DNA of 64,000 bases from Marinobacter sp. SS13-12 (GCF_030227115.1 NZ_JASSUA010000003.1:186001-250000); one strand, 5' to 3'; positions 49,070-58,485 are shown, counted from the first letter of the stretch. Notes: generated by a model from the letters alone, not told the origin. Numbers and translations: made by a program.

Positions 49070-50017
49070 ATGACCAACGCACTTGAAATTGAAGGTCTGG
49101 TCAAGACCTATGGCGACGGCTTCCATGCCCTCAAGGGTATTGATCTTGATGTGGCCGAAGGTGACTTTTTTGCGCTGCTGGGGCCCAATGGCGCAGGCAA
49201 GTCCACCACCCTTGGCATCGTCTGTTCGCTGGTGAACAAGAGCGCTGGCAAGGTGCGTGTGTTCGGTTCCGACATCGACACCCATCTCTCGGACGCCAAG
49301 CTGAACCTGGGCGTTGTGCCCCAGGAGTTCAACTTCAACCAGTTCGAGAAGGTGTTCGACATTGTCACCACCCAGGCGGGCTACTACGGGATTCCTCTTA
49401 AAAAGGCATCGGTATCCGCGGAAAAGTATCTGCGCCAGCTCGGGTTGTGGGACAAGCGCAACACCCCGGCGATGATGCTGTCGGGTGGCATGAAGCGGCG
49501 GCTGATGATTGCCCGGGCACTGGTGCATGAGCCAAAGCTGCTGATCCTGGATGAGCCCACCGCAGGTGTGGATATCGAGTTGCGCCGCTCCATGTGGGCC
49601 TTCCTGGAGGAAATGAACCGCCAGGGCACCACCATTATCCTCACCACGCACTACCTGGAAGAGGCGGAAGCCCTGTGCCGCAACATCGCGATTATTGATC
49701 ATGGCAGGATCCTGCGGAACACCAGCAAGCGGGAACTGTTGCAGCAACTGAGTTCGGAAACCTTTGTGCTGGATACTGCCGAACCGCTCGAGAGAGCGCC
49801 GGACCTTGATGGCTTCTACAACCATCTGGACGACGAGGGCGCACTGGTGGTGGACGTGGAGAAAGGCCAGAGCCTGAACGGCATGTTCATTCAGCTTGAA
49901 GAGCTGGGTATCCGCGTGGTCAGCATGCGCACCAAGGCCAACCGTCTGGAAGAGCTGTTTATTCGCATGGTGGAGGACAACAACACCAGCACTGCGAAAC
50001 AGGGAGAAACCGCATGA
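49070..50017 (+). CDS. yadG: ABC-2-type exporter ATPase (YadG-like)
   Basis: A 315-aa ATPase with Walker A (GPNGAGKST), Q-loop, signature (LSGGMKRR), Walker B (LLILDEPTAGVD), H-loop (TTHYLEEAE) and a C-terminal domain of unclear role. It pairs with the permease that starts 4 bp before its stop. E. coli YadGH has no proven substrate. ATG at 49070 chosen as the last Met before the conserved domain; the ribosome site is weak. Confidence 0.87.
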   Translation: MTNALEIEGLVKTYGDGFHALKGIDLDVAEGDFFALLGPNGAGKSTTLGIVCSLVNKSAGKVRVFGSDIDTHLSDAKLNLGVVPQEFNFNQFEKVFDIVTTQAGYYGIPLKKASVSAEKYLRQLGLWDKRNTPAMMLSGGMKRRLMIARALVHEPKLLILDEPTAGVDIELRRSMWAFLEEMNRQGTTIILTTHYLEEAEALCRNIAIIDHGRILRNTSKRELLQQLSSETFVLDTAEPLERAPDLDGFYNHLDDEGALVVDVEKGQSLNGMFIQLEELGIRVVSMRTKANRLEELFIRMVEDNNTSTAKQGETA

Positions 50018-50787
50018 GAACGGATGCAATGCTGACGGCCTACAAGACCATCGTGACCCGGGAAATCCGCCGGTTCACTCGGATATGGCCGCAAACGCTG
50101 TTGCCGCCGGCGGTCACAATGACGCTGTACTTCATTATTTTCGGCAACCTCATCGGCTCCCGTATCGGGGTGATGGGCGGGTTCGACTATATGTCGTTCA
50201 TCGTTCCGGGGCTGATCATGATGGCGGTGATCACCAGCTCCTATTCCAACGTGGTGTCCTCGTTTTTCTCCATGAAGTTCCAGCGCAGCATCGAGGAACT
50301 GCTGGTGTCGCCGGTGCCCAACTGGATCATTCTGGCGGGTTATGTCACCGGTGGCATGTCCCGGGGGCTGGGCATTGGCCTTATCGTGACGCTGCTGTCG
50401 CTGGGCTTTACCGAGCTGTCGATTCATCACCTGCCCATGGTGATCCTCACGGTGTTCCTGACCTCGGCCCTGTTTTCACTGGGTGGCTTCATCAACGCCA
50501 TGCTGGCCACCAAGTTCGATGACATTTCCATTGTGCCGACCTTCGTGCTGACGCCGCTGACGTACCTGGGCGGGGTGTTCTATTCCATCGATATGCTGCC
50601 GGGCTTCTGGCAGGGGGTGTCGATGATCAATCCGATTCTGTACATGGTAAATGCCTTCCGCTATGGCATTCTCGGGGTGTCGGATGTCAATCCATACATT
50701 GCTCTTGGTATGATTCTGCTGTTTATTGCCATCCTGTCTGCCATTTCCCTGCGTATGCTGGCGCGCGGCAAGGGCATTCGTCACTGA
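50014..50787 (+). CDS. yadH: ABC-2-type permease (YadH-like)
   Basis: A 257-aa membrane protein with about six helices and the ABC-2 signature near the end (LTPLTYLGGVFYSIDMLPGF). The N-terminal TIVTREIRRFTRIWPQTLLP is the cytosolic coupling region typical of YadH. It overlaps the ATPase by ATGA, so they are translated together as an exporter. Substrate unknown. Confidence 0.87.
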   Translation: MRTDAMLTAYKTIVTREIRRFTRIWPQTLLPPAVTMTLYFIIFGNLIGSRIGVMGGFDYMSFIVPGLIMMAVITSSYSNVVSSFFSMKFQRSIEELLVSPVPNWIILAGYVTGGMSRGLGIGLIVTLLSLGFTELSIHHLPMVILTVFLTSALFSLGGFINAMLATKFDDISIVPTFVLTPLTYLGGVFYSIDMLPGFWQGVSMINPILYMVNAFRYGILGVSDVNPYIALGMILLFIAILSAISLRMLARGKGIRH

Positions 50788-50808
50788 TGTCTGGTTCCAG
50801 GATTTCTC

Positions 50809-51627
50809 ATGGCCCTTATTGATGCCCCGCTGGGCAAATCCAGCGATTACCCGGATGCCTACGATCCGCAACTGCTGTTCCCCGTCGCCCGGGATGAAAA
50901 CCGCCGCCGCATTGGTCTGGAGGATGGTCGCTGGCCCTGGTTCGGGGAAGATCTCTGGCAGGCCTGGGAAATTTCCTGGCTGCGGCCGGGTGGTGTACCC
51001 GCGGTGGCATGGGGGGAAATCCGTGTGCCTGCGGCATCGCCGGCCATCATTGAGTCCAAGTCCCTCAAGCTGTACCTGAATTCCCTCAACCAGACGGTGT
51101 TTTCCTCCGCCGACCAGGTCAGGGATGTGATTGTGCGCGACCTGTCCAGCGCCAGTGGAGCGTCGGTGGCGGTAGACCTGCACAGCGTTGATGAGGGCGC
51201 GAGAGCGATCGGTCGACCGGAAGGTTTCGTTCTGATTGACGATGAGGAGCCGGAATCCGTGGGTTACGACTATAACCCGGACAGCCTGACGGCCGGTGGC
51301 GATGTGGTTTCTGAAAAACTGTGCTCACATCTGCTGAAGAGCAACTGCCCGGTAACCGGCCAGCCGGACTGGGCCTCGGTGATGATCGACTACACCGGCC
51401 CGGCAATCGACCGGGCGGGGCTACTGCAGTACATCGTGAGCTTTCGCCAGAAGCAGGACTTCCATGAGCACTGTGTGGAAACCCTGTTCACGGACCTGAT
51501 GGCTCGCTGCAAACCGGAACACCTGTCGGTCTGCGCACGATATACCCGAAGGGGAGGGCTGGACATCAACCCCTGGCGTAGCACTGAGCCGGAAGACGCA
51601 GCAGGGCCGAGGCTGATCCGGCAGTAA
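50809..51627 (+). CDS. queF: NADPH-dependent 7-cyano-7-deazaguanine reductase (QueF)
   Basis: A 272-aa long-type QueF with the substrate loop ESKSLKLYLNSLNQT and the catalytic-Cys region LKSNCPVTGQPDWAS, where Cys forms the thioimide with preQ0. It reduces preQ0 to preQ1 in queuosine biosynthesis in the cytosol. The two tandem halves (N-terminal T-fold, then the catalytic half) are both present. CAGGAT precedes the ATG. It starts 21 bp after yadH. Confidence 0.93.
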   Translation: MALIDAPLGKSSDYPDAYDPQLLFPVARDENRRRIGLEDGRWPWFGEDLWQAWEISWLRPGGVPAVAWGEIRVPAASPAIIESKSLKLYLNSLNQTVFSSADQVRDVIVRDLSSASGASVAVDLHSVDEGARAIGRPEGFVLIDDEEPESVGYDYNPDSLTAGGDVVSEKLCSHLLKSNCPVTGQPDWASVMIDYTGPAIDRAGLLQYIVSFRQKQDFHEHCVETLFTDLMARCKPEHLSVCARYTRRGGLDINPWRSTEPEDAAGPRLIRQ

Positions 51628-51639
51628 CGGGCGGGCGCG

Positions 51640-53073
51640 TCAGGAATCCTCTTCCTGGCGCAGGCGCTCGGCGGCGTCTTCCAGGGCGCAAAGGATAGAC
51701 TCGCGTTCCCGCTCGGTGATCTTTTCCGAGTCCAGGTACATGGCGAAGCCGCTGTGTTCGTGCTCCAGGAAGCTGCGGTTGGGGCCCATGTCCCGGCGGA
51801 AGTCCACCACCTCGTAGATGGATACCGGGCGGCCGAAGCCTTTCACCGTGATCTCGCCCTTGTCCCGGCACATGATGCGGTCCTTGATCAGCGAGAAGGT
51901 CTCGTAGGAGATCAGGATCTCACCGGGCTCGGCGAGGGATTCGAGGCGACTGGCCAGGTTCACTTCCTTGCCGATGATGGTGTAGTCCATGCGATTCTCG
52001 GCGCCGAAGTTGCCCACTGTGGTATAGCCGGTACTGATGCCCATGCGGATTTCCAGCGGTGTCTTGATGCCCTGGCTGCGCCATTTCTGGCGCATGATTT
52101 TCATGTGCTTGCGCATTTCCACGGCCATGGACACACAGGCGAAGGCATCCTCTTTCTGGCCACGGCTGGTGGGGTCGCCGAAGAAGATCATGATGGAGTC
52201 GCCGACAAACTTGTCGATGGTGCCGCCGTACTTTAGGGCCACCTCGGACATTTCATTGAAGTAGTGGTTCAGCAGTTCGGTCAGTGCTTCCGGTTCCATC
52301 TCTTCGGACAGTTCGGTAAAGCCCTTGATGTCGGAAAAGAACACCGCCAGTTTCTTGCGCTGGGTTTCCAGCCGCACATCCCGCTCACCGGTAAAGATGG
52401 ACTGCCACACCTGGGGTGACAGGTACTTGGACAGTTTGTGGGACAGTGCGATGGACTGTTCCCGTTGATTCTGGATCTGGGTCTTTGCCATCATCAGGGC
52501 ACGGGCCTGTTGGTGGGAATAGAAGGCAGTAACGCAGATGTAGAGCCCTGTCGCGAGTATGGCAATAATGCTGGTAATCATCGGTGACTGGAACGAGTCT
52601 GCCGGCCCGACAATGGCCACGCCGATCGCAATACTCGCTGCCATGATGACCGTGCCGAAAAGCCACTGGCGAATACCGCCAATGATCAGGCAACTGAACA
52701 TCAGCATCAGCACGACGGCTACCGACGGAATGGCAATAAGCCCGATGCAGCCGACGAACCCGCCCCCGATGGCGCAATCCACCAGCAGCATTTTCTGCCG
52801 GATACGGGGCGAGCTACGCAGAAAGGTTTTACGGGTAAGCTGATGGGCGATGTGGGGCCAGGTGAGGGCGCCGGCCAGCAGCCACAGCATCCACAGGCCA
52901 AATACATCCTGCAGGATGCCCGAAACAATGATGCCGGCAGTTGTGGTGTATGCCAGAATCCTGCCGCTGTAATCCGGCATGGGGGGAATGGCAATCGGGT
53001 TGTTCTGCGAATCCAGTACAGCGGCCTTGCTGGCGCTGGAACTGGCGTTACGCAGGTCAATCGGGGCGCTCAT
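51640..53073 (-). CDS. Membrane-anchored class III adenylate cyclase (CyaB-like)
   Basis: A 477-aa protein with an N-terminal membrane domain of five or six helices (MASE2-like; ILAYTTTAGIIVSGILQDVF, then VVLMLMFSCLIIGG) and a C-terminal class III cyclase domain. The metal Asp residues are in FFSDIKGFTEL and GDSIMIFFGD. The Lys of DKFVGD and Asp of RMDYTIIG at substrate-choosing positions favour ATP over GTP. Layout and length match Pseudomonas CyaB, which makes cAMP for Vfr. Start ATG at 53073 (MSAPIDL). Confidence 0.86.
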   Translation of the reverse strand: MSAPIDLRNASSSASKAAVLDSQNNPIAIPPMPDYSGRILAYTTTAGIIVSGILQDVFGLWMLWLLAGALTWPHIAHQLTRKTFLRSSPRIRQKMLLVDCAIGGGFVGCIGLIAIPSVAVVLMLMFSCLIIGGIRQWLFGTVIMAASIAIGVAIVGPADSFQSPMITSIIAILATGLYICVTAFYSHQQARALMMAKTQIQNQREQSIALSHKLSKYLSPQVWQSIFTGERDVRLETQRKKLAVFFSDIKGFTELSEEMEPEALTELLNHYFNEMSEVALKYGGTIDKFVGDSIMIFFGDPTSRGQKEDAFACVSMAVEMRKHMKIMRQKWRSQGIKTPLEIRMGISTGYTTVGNFGAENRMDYTIIGKEVNLASRLESLAEPGEILISYETFSLIKDRIMCRDKGEITVKGFGRPVSIYEVVDFRRDMGPNRSFLEHEHSGFAMYLDSEKITERERESILCALEDAAERLRQEEDS

Positions 53074-53161
53074 CATGTCAGAAGCGAATCCGGGAAGTTG
53101 CGAAAGCGTTGCTGTTGGCTCATAAAGTGTCTACCGGCTTTTTTTCGTTGTTAGGGTAGAT

Positions 53162-53186
53162 AGTACTTTTTATCGTGGAAAGTACT
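53162..53186. promoter_or_regulatory. Inverted repeat upstream of the cyclase gene
   Basis: AGTACTTT and AAAGTACT form a perfect 8-bp inverted repeat with a 9-nt spacer, about 90 bp upstream of the cyclase start. It could be an operator; no T tract follows on the minus strand, so a terminator is unlikely. Confidence 0.35.
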
Positions 53187-53281
53187 TAGACTAAAGACTA
53201 ACAGTAATACATCTGTCCCACAATTCGTAAGGGCTATTGGGGCCCGAACTGACGGCTTTCAGACAACCACAGTGAGACACT

Positions 53282-53839
53282 ATGACTGCAGTAATGGATG
53301 CTTTGTTGAACCGGTCTTCGGAGTCGCGCCTGGCTGCGCCGGCACCGGATGCGGAAACCCTGGAAAAAGCCTTCGCCTGCGCCGCGAGGGCGCCGGACCA
53401 TGCGCTTTTGCGGCCCTGGCGCTATCTGGTTATTGAAGGCGAGGAAGCCCTGACAGCGCTGGGCGAGCTGTTTGCATCAACCTGTGATGAGGATGCCCCG
53501 GATAAGGTGAGGGATAAGCTTCGCCAGAACCCGTTGAGGGCGCCGATGATTATCGTGGGCATCGTCTCTCACCAGACGCATCCAAAGGTACCGGAAATAG
53601 AGCAGACCATGTCAGCCGCCGTTGGTATGGGGTATTTGCTGCTGGCGCTGGAAGCTGCCGGCTATGGTGGCATGTGGCGCACCGGTGGCCTGGCATACAA
53701 TCCTGATATCGCCAAAGGCCTCGGGCTGGAGGATCATGAAACGATTACCGGTTTTCTATACACCGGCAGCGTTAGCTCAGCCAAACCCCCGGTGCCCAGG
53801 CCCGATCCAAAAGAGTTTGTGAGCCGCTGGCCACGGTAG
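53282..53839 (+). CDS. Nitroreductase-family flavoprotein (YdjA-like)
   Basis: A 185-aa FMN-binding nitroreductase fold of the small YdjA type: RAPDHALLRPWRYLVIEGEE at the N-terminal FMN-binding region and GMWRTGGLAYNPD near the C-terminal one. It would reduce nitro or quinone compounds with NAD(P)H. Length equals E. coli YdjA (183 aa). The gene is followed by a 227-bp stretch (53840-54066) that holds the flagellar sigma-54 promoter. Confidence 0.85.
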   Translation: MTAVMDALLNRSSESRLAAPAPDAETLEKAFACAARAPDHALLRPWRYLVIEGEEALTALGELFASTCDEDAPDKVRDKLRQNPLRAPMIIVGIVSHQTHPKVPEIEQTMSAAVGMGYLLLALEAAGYGGMWRTGGLAYNPDIAKGLGLEDHETITGFLYTGSVSSAKPPVPRPDPKEFVSRWPR

Positions 53840-53985
53840 TTGTCAACGGGCGACCAACGGCTTGCCCCTGCCGGTTCCGGTGGGGGAAATCCCTTGCCGC
53901 TTTCGCCATACTTTTCTCCATCTCATCGCCACCTCACTGACCCGAACCTCGCCACAGCCCACGCCCCGCAACAACTCCTGAAAAC

Positions 53986-54001
53986 TGGCATCGTGATTGC
54001 T
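53986..54001 (+). promoter_or_regulatory. Sigma-54 promoter for flgBCDE
   Basis: TGGCATCGTGATTGCT matches the -24/-12 consensus (TGGCAC-N5-TTGCW) at nearly every position, with GG and GC in the correct spacing. It lies 65 bp before flgB. Confidence 0.75.
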
Positions 54002-54065
54002 TTTAGTCCTGCAAAAGGCACAAACGGCAATGCGAACAACGCCGGGTGCAGGAATCGGAGGCATT

Positions 54066-54464
54066 ATGGCTATTTCCCTGGACAAAGCATTAGGCATTCA
54101 TCAACACGCCCTGGAGGGGCGGGTGAAGCGTGCCGAAGTGCTGGCAAACAATCTCGCCAACGCTGACACCCCGGGCTACAAGGCACGGGATATCGACTTT
54201 CAGGCGATGATGGAAAAAGCCCAGGAGGGCATGAGCGGGTTCGGTATGACGCGGACTCACGAGTCCCATATGGACACGTCACCCATGGGCCAGGACAGCG
54301 AATTGATGTACCGGGTTCCGAATCAGCCTTCAGTGGATGGCAATACCGTGGATACGCAGCAGGAGCAGACCCGCTTCATGCGCAACGCCATGGATTACCA
54401 GGCCAGTTTCCAGTTCCTGAACGGCAAAGTCACAGGCATTAAAAAGGCACTCTCGGGTCAGTGA
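54066..54464 (+). CDS. flgB: Flagellar basal-body rod protein FlgB
   Basis: A 132-aa proximal rod protein with the Flg rod-family N-terminal motif VLANNLANADTPGYKARDID. It contributes to the periplasmic rod with FlgC, FlgF and FlgG. The start at 54066 has GGAGG upstream. First gene of the flgBCDE cluster behind a sigma-54-type promoter. Confidence 0.93.
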   Translation: MAISLDKALGIHQHALEGRVKRAEVLANNLANADTPGYKARDIDFQAMMEKAQEGMSGFGMTRTHESHMDTSPMGQDSELMYRVPNQPSVDGNTVDTQQEQTRFMRNAMDYQASFQFLNGKVTGIKKALSGQ

Positions 54465-54498
54465 TCCGGGCGCAGTCAAATAACTGAGGAGCAACACC

Positions 54499-54948
54499 AT
54501 GTCACTGGGTAGCATTTTCGATATCGCCGGGTCCGGCATGACAGCCCAGTCACTGCGGCTGAACACCACTGCGTCCAACATCGCCAACGCGGAGACTGCC
54601 AGTTCCAGTACCGAGCAGACCTATCGTGCCCGCAAGCCCGTGTTCGCGGCCATTCAGCAGTCCATGCTGAATCCGTCACAACAGGGCCAGGCCTTCGGCA
54701 GCGAGGAAGGCCCGGGTGCCGGTGTCCGGGTTGAAGGCATCGTCGAGAGCGACGCCGAACTGCAGATGCGGTTCCAGCCGGATCATCCCGCAGCCAACGA
54801 AGAGGGGTATGTGTTTTACCCCAACGTGAATGTGGTTGAAGAGATGGCAGACATGATGTCGTCGTCCCGTAGCTTCCAGATGAATGTGGACATCATGAAC
54901 AGCGCCAAATCCATGATGCAGCGCATCCTGACCCTGGGTCAGCAGTAA
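54499..54948 (+). CDS. flgC: Flagellar basal-body rod protein FlgC
   Basis: A 149-aa rod protein. The N-terminal motif SLRLNTTASNIANAETASSS is the FlgC version of the rod/hook helix, and YPNVNVVEEMADMMSSSRSF is the C-terminal signature. It forms part of the rod. GAGGAG precedes the ATG. Confidence 0.93.
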   Translation: MSLGSIFDIAGSGMTAQSLRLNTTASNIANAETASSSTEQTYRARKPVFAAIQQSMLNPSQQGQAFGSEEGPGAGVRVEGIVESDAELQMRFQPDHPAANEEGYVFYPNVNVVEEMADMMSSSRSFQMNVDIMNSAKSMMQRILTLGQQ

Positions 54949-54966
54949 CCGAGCGAGGATTGAACC

Positions 54967-55641
54967 ATGAGCGCAATTAACCCGGCAGACGCCTCGGATG
55001 TGCTGAGCAAGTACAAGCTCGATCAGCAGCAAACCAAAAGCGGCAATGAACTTGGCAAGAACGAGTTCATGGAGCTGATGATCGCCCAGTTGAAGAACCA
55101 GAACCCCCTGGAACCCCAGGATAATGGCGAATTCATCTCACAGCTGGCGCAGTTCAGCTCGCTGGAAGAAATGCAGGGGCTTTCCGGCAGCGTCGACGAT
55201 GTGGCAAACCAGTTCCGCTCGACGCAGGCATTGCAGGCCTCGGCCATGGTCGGCCGTACCGTTCTGGCGCCGTCTTCGGTGGGCATCCTGGGTGCCGAGG
55301 GCGAGATTTCCGGCAACGTTGACGTGCCTGCCAGCACCTCTGGCCTGAGGATTTCCATCGAGAACCAGGCCGGCGAGCGGGTGCGCCAGATTGATATGGG
55401 CTCCCAGCAGGCTGGTGTGACCGGGTTCAGCTGGGACGGCAAGGACGGCAACGGCAACAGTTTGCCTCCCGGCCCCTACAAAGTAGTGGCTGAAGCATCC
55501 TACCCGGATGGTCCCGAGCAGCTTGGCACCATGATGAGCGCGAACGTTGACAGCGTCTCGCTGGGCAAGGGCGGAAACATTACGCTGAACCTCGCCGGCA
55601 TGGGCTCCATTGCCCTGTCGGACGTTGAGCAGATTAACTGA
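54967..55641 (+). CDS. flgD: Hook-capping protein FlgD
   Basis: A 224-aa hook cap scaffold with the N-terminal export/cap region (KNEFMELMIAQLKNQNPLEP, then SQLAQFSSLEEMQGL) and a C-terminal beta domain (GFSWDGKDGNGNSLPPGPYK). It assists FlgE polymerisation and is shed on hook completion. It follows flgC by 18 bp. Confidence 0.93.
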   Translation: MSAINPADASDVLSKYKLDQQQTKSGNELGKNEFMELMIAQLKNQNPLEPQDNGEFISQLAQFSSLEEMQGLSGSVDDVANQFRSTQALQASAMVGRTVLAPSSVGILGAEGEISGNVDVPASTSGLRISIENQAGERVRQIDMGSQQAGVTGFSWDGKDGNGNSLPPGPYKVVAEASYPDGPEQLGTMMSANVDSVSLGKGGNITLNLAGMGSIALSDVEQIN

Positions 55642-55667
55642 TACCGGTGAAACACCAGAGGTGAAGT

Positions 55668-57566
55668 ATGGCTTTCAATACAGGTCTTAGCGGCTTAAGG
55701 GCATCATCGGTGGACCTCGATGTCACCGGTAACAATATTGCCAACGCCAGTACCGTAGGCTTCAAGGGCAGCAAAGCGCAGTTTGGTGACTTGTACGCCA
55801 GTGGCTTCCTGAGTGCCGGCAGCAACCCAGTCGGTGATGGTGTGAGGGTGCAGGACGTCAAACAGTCCTTCGGCCAGGGCAACATCAGTTTTACCGACAA
55901 CGGACTCGACCTGGCCATTAACGGCGACGGTTTTTTCGTGCTCAATAACGGGGGTGAAGTCCGCTATTCCAGAGCCGGCCAGTTCGGTATCGACAAGGAC
56001 GGGTTTGTTACCAACAACCAGAATATGCGGGTTCAGGGCTTCGTGGCCGATGATGACGGTAACCTGTCCGGTATTCGTGGCGACCTGCAGGTAGAAACCG
56101 ATAACCTTGCACCGCGTCGCACCACCAGCCTGCGTTCGGATCTCAACCTGGATTCCCGGGAAACGGTACTGGAACGTCGGGTGGCGGATATGGGGGATTT
56201 TTCTGCCCCGGCCGGTGCCACCGGATTTGCGGCTGAAACCTTTGATATCACCTATGAGGACGGTAGCGTCGTTAGCGCATCCATCAACGATGCCGGCGTA
56301 GCTGATTTCTCCGCGGCGGATGTGGTGGATGTACTTAATGCGCAGGATGGTCTTTCCGCGTCTGCTACAACGACCTACGAAGGTATGTCGGAGGCTGACC
56401 TGAATACGGCCATTGCCGCCGGTAACTTCAATTTTGACCTGGCCGTTGGCGGCGTGACAGTACCGGTGGATACCACCGGCGTGACTGATGCAGCTTCCCT
56501 GGTCAATGCCATCAATGATGCCCAGGCCCCGACCATTTCAGCGTCGCTGACCGGCGGTAATCTGCGCCTGATCGACAATCGCGGCAACAATCTCACGGCG
56601 GGTTATACCAGCGATGGTCCGAACCAGGCCCCCGAAACCACAGTGGGTACTGTCAGGCCGCAGTCCGACCGTGAGATCACCGATATCGCTTCAACCAGTG
56701 GCGACACCAATCTGACTGATTCGTGGGATGCCCGGACCATCGAGATCACCAACCAGTTCAATCCGCTGGATCAGCGCACCTATAATCACGCAACCTCGAC
56801 ATCCATTTACGACAGTCTGGGCAATTCCCATGAAATAACCCAGTTCTATGTCAAACAGCCTTCACCGGGCAACGGCGTGGGGGTCAGTGAATGGTCTGTG
56901 TATTTGCAGATAGATGGCGAGTTTGTGGCCGGTACTGACCAGAATCCCTTCCAGGCACGGTTTGATCAGGACGGCAACCTGCAGTCTGTGAACGGTGATC
57001 CCAATGGTGAAATCCTGGTGGATGACTGGATACCAAAGGATGCTGACGGTACACCCAACGGGGCTGACGGCCCTCCCGCGCCGGGAGAAACGGTAACCAC
57101 TCCGATTCCGGATCCACCCACCACGTCCGCCTTCGTGGTAGACCTTGGCAATACCACCCAGTACGGCAGTGAATTCGGGGTGAATGATCAGCGCCAGAAC
57201 GGCTTCGCAACGGGCCGTCTCTCGGGCCTGGATGTCTCCGATCAGGGCGTCCTGTTCGCACGCTATACGAACGGGCAATCGCAGTCTCTCGGGCAGGTGG
57301 CGCTGGCGTCATTCAACAACACCAACGGGCTTTCTCCGGTGGGTGAGACCACCTGGGTGGAAACCTTTGAATCCGGCCAGCCCATCATCGGCGCTCCGGA
57401 CTCCGGAACCCTGGGCTCAATCAAGGCCAGCTCCATTGAGGAGTCCAATGTGGACCTTTCGGCGGAACTGGTGAACCTGATCATCGCCCAGCGTAACTAT
57501 CAGGCCAACGCCAAGACCATTGAAACCTCCGATGCCGTCACCCAGACGATAATCAACCTCCGCTAA
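55668..57566 (+). CDS. flgE: Flagellar hook protein FlgE
   Basis: A 632-aa hook protein, well above the roughly 400 aa of E. coli. The N-terminal MAFNTGLSGLRASSVDLDVT and C-terminal ELVNLIIAQRNYQANAKTIE regions are the conserved polymerisation helices. The extra length lies in the variable surface domains (repeats of ...SASLTGGNLRLIDNRGN...). Long hooks with added domains occur in several marine and Pseudomonas-type bacteria. It forms the flexible joint outside the cell. Confidence 0.93.
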   Translation: MAFNTGLSGLRASSVDLDVTGNNIANASTVGFKGSKAQFGDLYASGFLSAGSNPVGDGVRVQDVKQSFGQGNISFTDNGLDLAINGDGFFVLNNGGEVRYSRAGQFGIDKDGFVTNNQNMRVQGFVADDDGNLSGIRGDLQVETDNLAPRRTTSLRSDLNLDSRETVLERRVADMGDFSAPAGATGFAAETFDITYEDGSVVSASINDAGVADFSAADVVDVLNAQDGLSASATTTYEGMSEADLNTAIAAGNFNFDLAVGGVTVPVDTTGVTDAASLVNAINDAQAPTISASLTGGNLRLIDNRGNNLTAGYTSDGPNQAPETTVGTVRPQSDREITDIASTSGDTNLTDSWDARTIEITNQFNPLDQRTYNHATSTSIYDSLGNSHEITQFYVKQPSPGNGVGVSEWSVYLQIDGEFVAGTDQNPFQARFDQDGNLQSVNGDPNGEILVDDWIPKDADGTPNGADGPPAPGETVTTPIPDPPTTSAFVVDLGNTTQYGSEFGVNDQRQNGFATGRLSGLDVSDQGVLFARYTNGQSQSLGQVALASFNNTNGLSPVGETTWVETFESGQPIIGAPDSGTLGSIKASSIEESNVDLSAELVNLIIAQRNYQANAKTIETSDAVTQTIINLR

Positions 57567-57582
57567 CCCTGAAAACTGAACA

Positions 57583-57598
57583 TGGCACAACTCCTGCT
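57583..57598 (+). promoter_or_regulatory. Sigma-54 promoter for flgFGHIJK
   Basis: TGGCACAACTCCTGCT keeps the TGGCAC and GC elements in correct spacing (-24/-12). It lies 51 bp before flgF, separating the second flagellar transcript from flgBCDE. Confidence 0.7.
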
Positions 57599-57648
57599 TG
57601 AACACTGGAAAGACTGGAAACAGTCAAAATTCCGGCAGGAGTTTTCCC

Positions 57649-58401
57649 ATGGACAAAGCCCTCTATATCGGGATGTCTGGCGCCAAGCAGAACATGCTTT
57701 CCCAGCAGGCCCACGCCAACAACCTGGCTAACGTCAGTACCACCGGTTTCAAGCGGGATTTTGCCCAGGCCCGCAGCATGCCGGTTTTCGGTGAACACCA
57801 CCCAACACGAGCCTATGCCATGGCCGAAAGGCCGGGTACCGACCTGTCTGCAGGCGCTTTGATGGATACCGGTCGCAAGCTGGACGTTGCCGTTGAAGGC
57901 GACGGCTGGCTGGCGGTGCAGAACCAGCAGGGCGAGGAAGTGTTTACCCGCTCCGGCAGCATGCAGATTGATGTGAACGGCCTGATGCGCCTCTCCAGTG
58001 GTGAGATGGTGATGGGAAATGGCGGACCGGTGGCGTTGCCCCCTTTCGATAACGTACAGGTCGGTGCAGACGGAACCATTTCCGTGGTGCCCGTTGGCGG
58101 GCCGCCGGACCAGTTGGTCGAGGTGGACCGGCTGAAGCTTGTGAATCCGCCCCGGGAAGCGCTGGAAAAGGGTGAAGACGGCTTTATTCGCCGCAAGGCC
58201 GGGGAGGCACTGGACGGCCCCGAGCCGCCGGATGCCAACATGCGGGTGGCTTCCGGATTTCTGGAAAGCTCTAACGTGAATGCCGTCGAAGAGATGATTT
58301 CAAACCTGCAGCTGTCCCGTCAGTACGAGATGCAGGTAAAGATAATGACCACCGCGAACGAGAATTCCGAGGCTTCGGCACGACTGTTGCAGAATCTCTG
58401 A
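57649..58401 (+). CDS. flgF: Flagellar basal-body rod protein FlgF
   Basis: A 250-aa rod protein. The start DKALYIGMSGAKQNMLSQQA and NNLANVSTTGFKRDFAQA give the rod-family N-terminal signature; VEEMISNLQLSRQYEMQVKI is the C-terminal one. Part of the rod between FlgC and FlgG. GCAGGAG precedes the ATG. Confidence 0.93.
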   Translation: MDKALYIGMSGAKQNMLSQQAHANNLANVSTTGFKRDFAQARSMPVFGEHHPTRAYAMAERPGTDLSAGALMDTGRKLDVAVEGDGWLAVQNQQGEEVFTRSGSMQIDVNGLMRLSSGEMVMGNGGPVALPPFDNVQVGADGTISVVPVGGPPDQLVEVDRLKLVNPPREALEKGEDGFIRRKAGEALDGPEPPDANMRVASGFLESSNVNAVEEMISNLQLSRQYEMQVKIMTTANENSEASARLLQNL

Positions 58402-58485
58402 TAAACCTGTTTAACACCGCCCGGGCGGCCACGAAAGCGGCAATAATCAGCCGCCTCATGACAGTCCCGGCAAGGAGTAGATGAC

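Noticed and set aside
48851..50029. 392-aa open frame antisense to yadG
   Set aside because: Shadow frame; the plus strand has a complete ABC ATPase with all motifs.
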